A DNA stretch of 6,850 nt from CAZCWX01 sp964502465 (GTDB lineage: Bacteria; Desulfobacterota; Binatia; Bin18), in the NCBI GenBank assembly GCA_964502465.1, contig CAZCWX010000232.1, positions 1-6,850 of the forward strand, in the 5' to 3' direction. The notes below the pieces were generated by a model. The model had not been told where the DNA came from and did not search any database. It worked only from the letters and a program-made list of their open reading frames with translations. Made by a program: the position numbers and the translations under genes. Of this stretch, positions 1 through 5,700 are shown piece after piece; the first letter of the stretch is position 1, and every line of letters begins with the position of its first letter.

Positions 1-28
1 CTGCTGAACAACTCTGTTTCTGTGAATA

Positions 29-1609
29 GTGCATACTATGCCTTTGTTAGAATCTGCTGGTGAGCATCGTCCCGTTTTCTATCACCCCAGTGGTGCTGAG
101 CCACGCTTGCTGACGTTCTCCATTCCAGAGAAGCTCGACTATTTCCCCAATCTCCCCCTTTTTGCCGATATCCTGGAAAAACTCTTTGAGAAACGACCAG
201 ACATCACCCCAGACGGCAAAAAGCAGATTCGCGACGTGCTGCTCAAAGACGCCCTGCTCGAACATGCCGAGTTTTATGAGGTCCCCGCAGGAACAGCGGT
301 CTTCCAAGAGGGCAGTTTTGGTGAGCATCTGTTCATCGTCTTAAAGGGGACCGTGCGCACTCGTACCCACATCTCTTTGGACGCTGAACGGAAGGAAGCG
401 GTTGATCTCGAAGAGCTGCACGAAGGCGACTTCTTCGGTGAGATGTCGGTCATTTCGATGAATGCGCACTTATTCATGGCCGAGACTGTAACTCCGGCTT
501 CTCTCCTGTTAGTCCCCCAATTTATTGTGCAGGAGTTACATGAAAGTGAACCGAGCTTCCGTGCCCAGATTATGCAAGCCTACGTACGACGGGCCGTATT
601 CGCCCTCTTACGCCGTATCCCGATGTTGCGGTTCAGCTCTGAGGCCGAAATCAACCGAATGATCGCCAAGGTCGAACTGACCACGTTCGACCCCGGAGCC
701 ATCATTTTCGAGGAGGGAGACCCAGCCGATAATCTCTATGTCATTCACCAAGGGTTCGTCAAAGTCGGCAAACGGGATGGGAACAAACAAAAAATTCTCA
801 GTTATCTCGCAGAAGGAGATTGCTTCGGCGAAGTGGGGGTCATGACCGCAGCGCCGCGCTCAGCCACTGCTACCGCTATGAGCAAGACGGAGTTGTTGGC
901 TGTGCCAGGAGAGGCATTTCAAGCCCTGATCCGAACGAACCCCCTGGCAATGGAAGAACTGCGCGCGGTCACCAACTTGAGACGGCTCGACGCTGACATG
1001 GCTCAGAACGTGACGTTTGTTGGCGTGCGCCTGGAGTTTCAGGCTGAGGTGATGCCGAATCTGGATGTGCTGGCCATCGACGAGACCATCTGTATCCGTT
1101 GCGACAACTGTGTAAAAGCCTGCGCAGAGGCACATGAGGACGGTATTTCCCGTCTTATTCGCAAAGGCACGATTTTTCAGGAAACGCTGCTTCCTACGGC
1201 ATGTCGCTTTTGCCAGGATCCAGTCTGTCTCCTCTGCAAGTCTGGTGGGATCAAGCGCGATAAGGATGGGGACATATACTTTACTGACAGTTGTATCGGC
1301 TGTAGCGGCTGTGCGCAGCGGTGTCCTTACGGCAATATTATCATGGTAGATACAGAACAGCTCGATACCATCGTACGGCCGACGCTTGCTCAGTACGTCT
1401 TGGGAAGCCTTGCTGGCAAACGTGGGGAAGCGCTAACCCCAGAGCAGCGGCCACGCCTGAAAAAAGTCCCAGTGAAATGCGATTTAGATAAAGGGCACCT
1501 GTTCCCTGCGTGTGTGCAAAACTGCCCCACGCAGGCGATTAAGCGCTACCGTGCGGATGAACTTGATCTCATCATCGCCGGTCATAATCGAAAACAACAA
1601 AACCAATAA
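29..1609 (+). CDS. Tandem cyclic-nucleotide-binding / DmsB-like multi-cluster Fe-S protein
   Basis: Likely a cytoplasmic electron-transfer subunit gated by a nucleotide ligand. Numbering is from the GTG at 29. An in-frame TGA at 23-25 means translation starts at GTG 29 or ATG 38. ATG 38 is at least as likely, and neither has a clear Shine-Dalgarno. Residues 1-80 are unrecognised. CNB domain 1 (about 81-163) has a degenerate phosphate-binding cassette: FGE at 136-138 but no PRSAT-type arginine. CNB domain 2 (about 217-311) has a good one: FGE at 266-268 and PRSAT at 276-280. No helix-turn-helix follows, so this is not a CRP/FNR transcription factor. Residues 355-499 carry four cysteine groups in DmsB/HycB-like order: CxxCxxCxxxC (355-365), CxxCx4CxxC (392-403), CxxCxxCxxxCP (422-432), and a final group C484, C495, C499 with Asp487 where a cysteine is usual. 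There is no signal peptide or membrane segment. It lies 15 bp upstream of the cytochrome b gene, which suggests it feeds or drains that protein. Domain calls are firm; partner and ligand are inferred. Confidence 0.9.
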   Translation: MHTMPLLESAGEHRPVFYHPSGAEPRLLTFSIPEKLDYFPNLPLFADILEKLFEKRPDITPDGKKQIRDVLLKDALLEHAEFYEVPAGTAVFQEGSFGEHLFIVLKGTVRTRTHISLDAERKEAVDLEELHEGDFFGEMSVISMNAHLFMAETVTPASLLLVPQFIVQELHESEPSFRAQIMQAYVRRAVFALLRRIPMLRFSSEAEINRMIAKVELTTFDPGAIIFEEGDPADNLYVIHQGFVKVGKRDGNKQKILSYLAEGDCFGEVGVMTAAPRSATATAMSKTELLAVPGEAFQALIRTNPLAMEELRAVTNLRRLDADMAQNVTFVGVRLEFQAEVMPNLDVLAIDETICIRCDNCVKACAEAHEDGISRLIRKGTIFQETLLPTACRFCQDPVCLLCKSGGIKRDKDGDIYFTDSCIGCSGCAQRCPYGNIIMVDTEQLDTIVRPTLAQYVLGSLAGKRGEALTPEQRPRLKKVPVKCDLDKGHLFPACVQNCPTQAIKRYRADELDLIIAGHNRKQQNQ

Positions 1610-1624
1610 CATGAAGTCGGCATT

Positions 1625-2692
1625 ATGACGCTCTCACGCTGGTATTGGTCCGCTTCGGCTGCTGTCACCGTTCTGATTCTTTTGTACTATCACTATTACA
1701 CCACCACCCTACTGAGCCCCCCTTCCGGTCGGACCACTGAAGGTATTTGGCTCGGCATCCTGGGATTCGCTGCCATGATTGGCGCTCTCCTGTATAGTGC
1801 GCGGCGGCGTTGGCTTGGCAAAGCGATGCAGCGTATCGCCGTCGATCCAGATGTCCGCAAAGACCTGAAGATGCGCGAGCGGCGTGCTATCGAGCAACTA
1901 CAAACCCTGCAAAGGCAGGTGTTGCGCAATCCCCTGAGCAACCCCCGCACCGTCCGTCAACAGGCGCGAAAGATCCTCAAAGAAAACGACGTCACCCGCT
2001 ATATCCAGACGCGGGTGGTCGGCGGCCGTGGCCAGGGGTTACGCCTGGATATCTCTCGACGCGAGTGGGTTGGTCGGTTGGAAACCTGGTACTACTGGCA
2101 CCTCATTCTTGGGTGCCTTTCGGTGGTGCTCATCCTTACGCATGCCGGGTTCCGCTTCGGCAATCTGATCGCAACGCTGGCGTTTGTGTTTCTGGTCGGT
2201 GTGGTCGCCACGGGTATCCTCGGATACTTTCTCTACTGGTTCATTCCGCCTGCCCTCACCAAGATAGAAGAACGGGTAGAAAAGACCCCAGAAGAGTTGC
2301 GCGAAGATTTAACCGAGGTCAATCAGACACTCGACAGGATTATCCAGGGAAAATCTGAGCTGTTCCAAGAAATCTACAAACAGGAGACGTCGATTCCCGG
2401 AGTCAGCCTCCAACCCTCCTGGCGCTGGGTATGGGGGCCAGCCGACATCCAACGCGACACCGCCCGCCCTGACCGTCTGCGGTTGATCGTCAGAGAGATT
2501 CCTGGCCATGAACAAGAAGATTTTCGCGAGATGGTCCGCCTGGTGTTCCAGAAAGAAAAACTTGAGGTCTCCCTCTATCCGCAATTGCGTTATGATTATC
2601 TGTTAAAAATCTGGCTGGCGTTCCATATCCCACTGACCGCTGGCCTGATGATTTTTTCAGTGATTCATATTGTTGCAATCCTTTACTATTGA
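1625..2692 (+). CDS. Five-helix membrane protein, probable diheme cytochrome b
   Basis: A 355-residue integral membrane protein, probably moving electrons between the cytoplasmic and outer faces through two b-type haems. Predicted helices lie at about 8-28, 39-58, 156-175, 181-206 and 328-355. The two long loops (59-155 and 207-326) are charged; the first is strongly basic, so both are placed in the cytoplasm, with the C-terminus outside. Helix 3 carries H159 and H173, and helix 5 carries H334 and H348. Each pair is separated by exactly 13 residues, as for the haem ligands of bc1-type cytochrome b. The predicted parallel orientation of helices 3 and 5 would pair H159 with H334 (inner haem) and H173 with H348 (outer haem). 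I do not recognise a named family. By role it is comparable to the NarI-like b subunits HmcE, TmcC and DsrM, but homology is not claimed. The ATG follows the previous stop by 15 bp, with only a weak GAAG about 8 bp upstream. Haem binding is inferred from histidine geometry. Confidence 0.85.
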   Translation: MTLSRWYWSASAAVTVLILLYYHYYTTTLLSPPSGRTTEGIWLGILGFAAMIGALLYSARRRWLGKAMQRIAVDPDVRKDLKMRERRAIEQLQTLQRQVLRNPLSNPRTVRQQARKILKENDVTRYIQTRVVGGRGQGLRLDISRREWVGRLETWYYWHLILGCLSVVLILTHAGFRFGNLIATLAFVFLVGVVATGILGYFLYWFIPPALTKIEERVEKTPEELREDLTEVNQTLDRIIQGKSELFQEIYKQETSIPGVSLQPSWRWVWGPADIQRDTARPDRLRLIVREIPGHEQEDFREMVRLVFQKEKLEVSLYPQLRYDYLLKIWLAFHIPLTAGLMIFSVIHIVAILYY

Positions 2693-2693
2693 T

Positions 2694-2699
2694 GGGTGA
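2694..2699 (+). promoter_or_regulatory. Shine-Dalgarno supporting the GTG start at 2706
   Basis: GGGTGA ends 6 nt before GTG 2706. Its GGTGA part is complementary to the UCACC near the 3' end of 16S rRNA. An in-frame TGA lies in the same stretch (2697-2699), so the reading frame cannot begin further upstream except at a CTG. The first FHA beta-strand begins at residue 2, which also fits this start. Confidence 0.6.
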
Positions 2700-2705
2700 C
2701 TGCCA

Positions 2706-5700
2706 GTGATTAAGCTTACTATTGTTGCTGGTCCGGACGTCGGGCGCGTACAGAGTTTCAGTGGAGACACGATCGCCATCGGGCGGAGTCACGCGTGCGA
2801 TGTGGTGCTGTCAGACGACCTCGTCTCGAAACGTCACTGCACGATCACACGTCAGGAGGACCGTTTCGTCCTCACCGATCACAGTACTAACGGCACCTTT
2901 CTCAACGATCTGAATACCCGCATCGAGACCCATGAATTGCTGCAGACCGACGAGATCCTCCTGGGCAAAACCCATATTTGCTTTGACTGGTCTCTGGCAG
3001 TCGGAGACGAGGTCCCCACAAGAGCCACACCGCCACCCACGCGGACCGCTGACGCAGAGCCGGAGCAGGAACTGCCACCCACACGGATCACTGGCGCAGA
3101 GCCGGGGAGAGAACCACCGCCAACGAGTCTGGATGCAACGGCATCGCTTGATGCGATCCGACAGCCGAATATCCCTATTGTCGTAACCGTTGTGGGAGGG
3201 CCGGATCGGGGAATGGCGTATTCCCCGGCGCAAGAGGTGCTTTCGATCGGCCGTGCGCCAACCTGTGATATTATCCTTCATGACCCCACCGTGTCGCGAA
3301 TCCATGCCACGATCAAACGCGAGGTGGGGAAGTATCGGGTCTACGACGAGAATTCGAAAACCGGGATCTCCCTGCGTACCCCAGGTGCACGGGTTTTCCA
3401 TGAAGATCTGGCTGACGGCGATATCATTTATCTTGGACAAACGCAGTTACGAGTCGATATTTCCCACTCCTCAGCCGCAGCTGCCTCTGACGAAGAAGCA
3501 ACGGTTATCTCGGGCAGCGTCGGAGGCAAAGATTTTACCTTCACCCTTGCCCTGCCGGTGCACAGTTCGCGCAAGACCCCACGAGAGGGAGCCTTGCCCG
3601 ATACCCCCGTGGTTGACACCACCGCGGGGCCTGAGGAAGCCCCGCACGTGCCCCCAACCAACGGGAAGGCAGAACCACGCCTCACCCTGCGCGTTGTAGA
3701 AGGACCAGACACCGGAGCAGTTTTCACATCTCAGCCCGGGACAACGTCTTTTACCGTGGGTCGTGGTGGGTCTACTGACTTTCGGTTGCAAGATCGCGGC
3801 ACCTCGCGCGTCCATTTCACCATCGAAGCGACCCCGACTGGTTTTGTGCTGACCGACAAGGAGAGCCTCAATGGCACCTTCGTGAACCAGGACACTGAGC
3901 GGGTCAGCCGAGTCGAACTCAAAAATGGCGACGAGATTCGCATTTCTGAAACACGGTTCACGGTCGAACTTCTCCTGCCAGATGAAGCAACCGTTGTGGC
4001 CATGGTGTTGCCGCCCTCTCCTGCACAACCTCCGGCGCAAGAAGGTCCTGCCTCATCGGGGGAGGGAGGACAACCTGAACAATTACAACCAGACGGTCAG
4101 CCGGCGGTCGAGGACGTGCAATCACGTTCTGCGGCGTTCAAGGAGAGGTTAGCTGCCATTGCCAGGCAAAAGGGAGCGAGCCTGCGACCCTTTACCATGC
4201 CAGGAACCCCACGGCAGTGGGCAGCGCTGGCTCTTATGTTACTCGCCATCGCGAGTTCCTATGGATTTCTGGTCGTCGGGAAAACGGAAACTTTTTCCGG
4301 AGGCCCGCTGGCCGCCGGCCACGCACAATGGGGCAATGAGTGTGCCACCTGCCACCCGGCGTGGGGCTTTCCTCCGATTAACGCTACGTGTGTCTCGTCC
4401 GATTGTCATGCCAGCGTTCTGACAAAAGGGAAAGACCACGTCCGCCCCGACCCTGTGAGAGCCCAGTTGCGCGATGACTGTGTCAGTTGCCACACAGAAC
4501 ACCGTGGTCTCACGTTCAATATCAAAGGCGGTGCGGACGAGTGCTGGAGCTGTCACCTGAATGGGCTTCAACGGACGCCGCTGTACCAGACGCGACGTAT
4601 GCATGACTACTACGAAGCCGTTTTTCTGCCCTCGGCGGCAATCGTCCCGAGGGCAGGAACCGCCGTTTTTTCTTTCCGCGAGGAATCTCCTGGTATAGAA
4701 CAACAACGGCAAGCATTGCTCCGGCGTTTCACCGCTCAAGCAAGCGGCCTCAGATATGCCCATGCCAAGCATGGCCAGGATGTCCTGAAGAAATACGGGA
4801 CAGTAGAAGACTGTACCTCGTGCCATGCGCTCGTTCCAGACGATGTGCGCGGCCAATCCTCTTCTCAGGTGGAAGCCGGGCTGCTCGCTTTTCCTTCCCA
4901 CGCGCAGTGTATCGGCTGCCACGAACATCAAGAAAACGTTGGTGATGTCAACCCTGAAGTGGCAAAGGAAATGGCCTCCGAACGCTGCTTACAGTGCCAC
5001 CTACAGCAAGACGGAGGGATTGTCCGCGTCCAACGGTCAATCAATTACATCAACTTCACGCATCAGACGCACACGCGCGTGGCCGGAGCATGTCGAGGCT
5101 GCCATGCAGTGGTGTTGACTGAGACTGCCTATCGTCCAGTTCTCCGCACTGCGGCACTCTACCCTGTGCCGATGGACGCTTGCGTAGAGTGCCATGAGCA
5201 AACCAAAGACAGATTTCCCAGGGCGACGGTTGCCTGCCTCGACTGTCATGGTGTGCACCATAATTATGTAGCTCTGACAGAGATCGCCGGTGGTTGGCTC
5301 AGTTCCGTCTCGCTCGGCAGCGTGTTCCTGGTGTTATTGGCCTTTGTTGCCGGTGCAGGCGCCTATACCTATGCCGATATGCGGATCGCGCGCAAATGGC
5401 TGGAATCATTTACGCCTCCACCAGAAGAGCCTGCTCCAGCTGGAGGTCCAGCCTCCCCAACCGGCCCTCCAGGAGAAGCTCCGGCTCCGGTTGGTGAAGG
5501 TGGGGTTCTCCCCTTTCCTACGGTTGATGCCAGCACCTGTATCTCCTGCAGCAGCTGTTACGACTCGTGTCCCACGAATGTCCTTGCCGGCGATCATGTG
5601 ACGCACAAGTCTATAGTGGTAAACCCCAGCGCCTGCAAAGCGTTGGAGGGGTGTACCATTTGTCAGGACGGGTGTCCGACTGGTGCGATTCGCGTCACTT

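Noticed and set aside
29..1609. CRP/FNR-family transcription regulator
   Set aside because: The CNB domains fit, but there is no helix-turn-helix. The C-terminal part is a set of Fe-S cysteine motifs.
1810..2358. Alternative plus-frame open reading of 182 codons inside the cytochrome b gene
   Set aside because: Arg/Pro/Ser-rich composition typical of a frame shadow. The overlapping frame has coherent membrane helices and paired histidines.
2811..3440. Minus-strand open frame of 209 codons opposite the FHA region
   Set aside because: It lies wholly opposite a strongly supported gene with clear FHA motifs. The translation has no recognisable domain and is a shadow of GC-rich codon use.
3624..3645. 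Seven-bp GC-rich inverted repeat (GCGGGGC / GCCCCGC) with an 8-nt loop
   Set aside because: There is no T-tract after it, and it lies in a Pro/Gly-coding linker where such GC runs are expected. Treated as chance.
4239..4931. Minus-strand open frame of 230 codons opposite the haem region
   Set aside because: The plus strand here carries six haem-attachment motifs in frame. The minus-strand product shows no domain and no upstream start signal.
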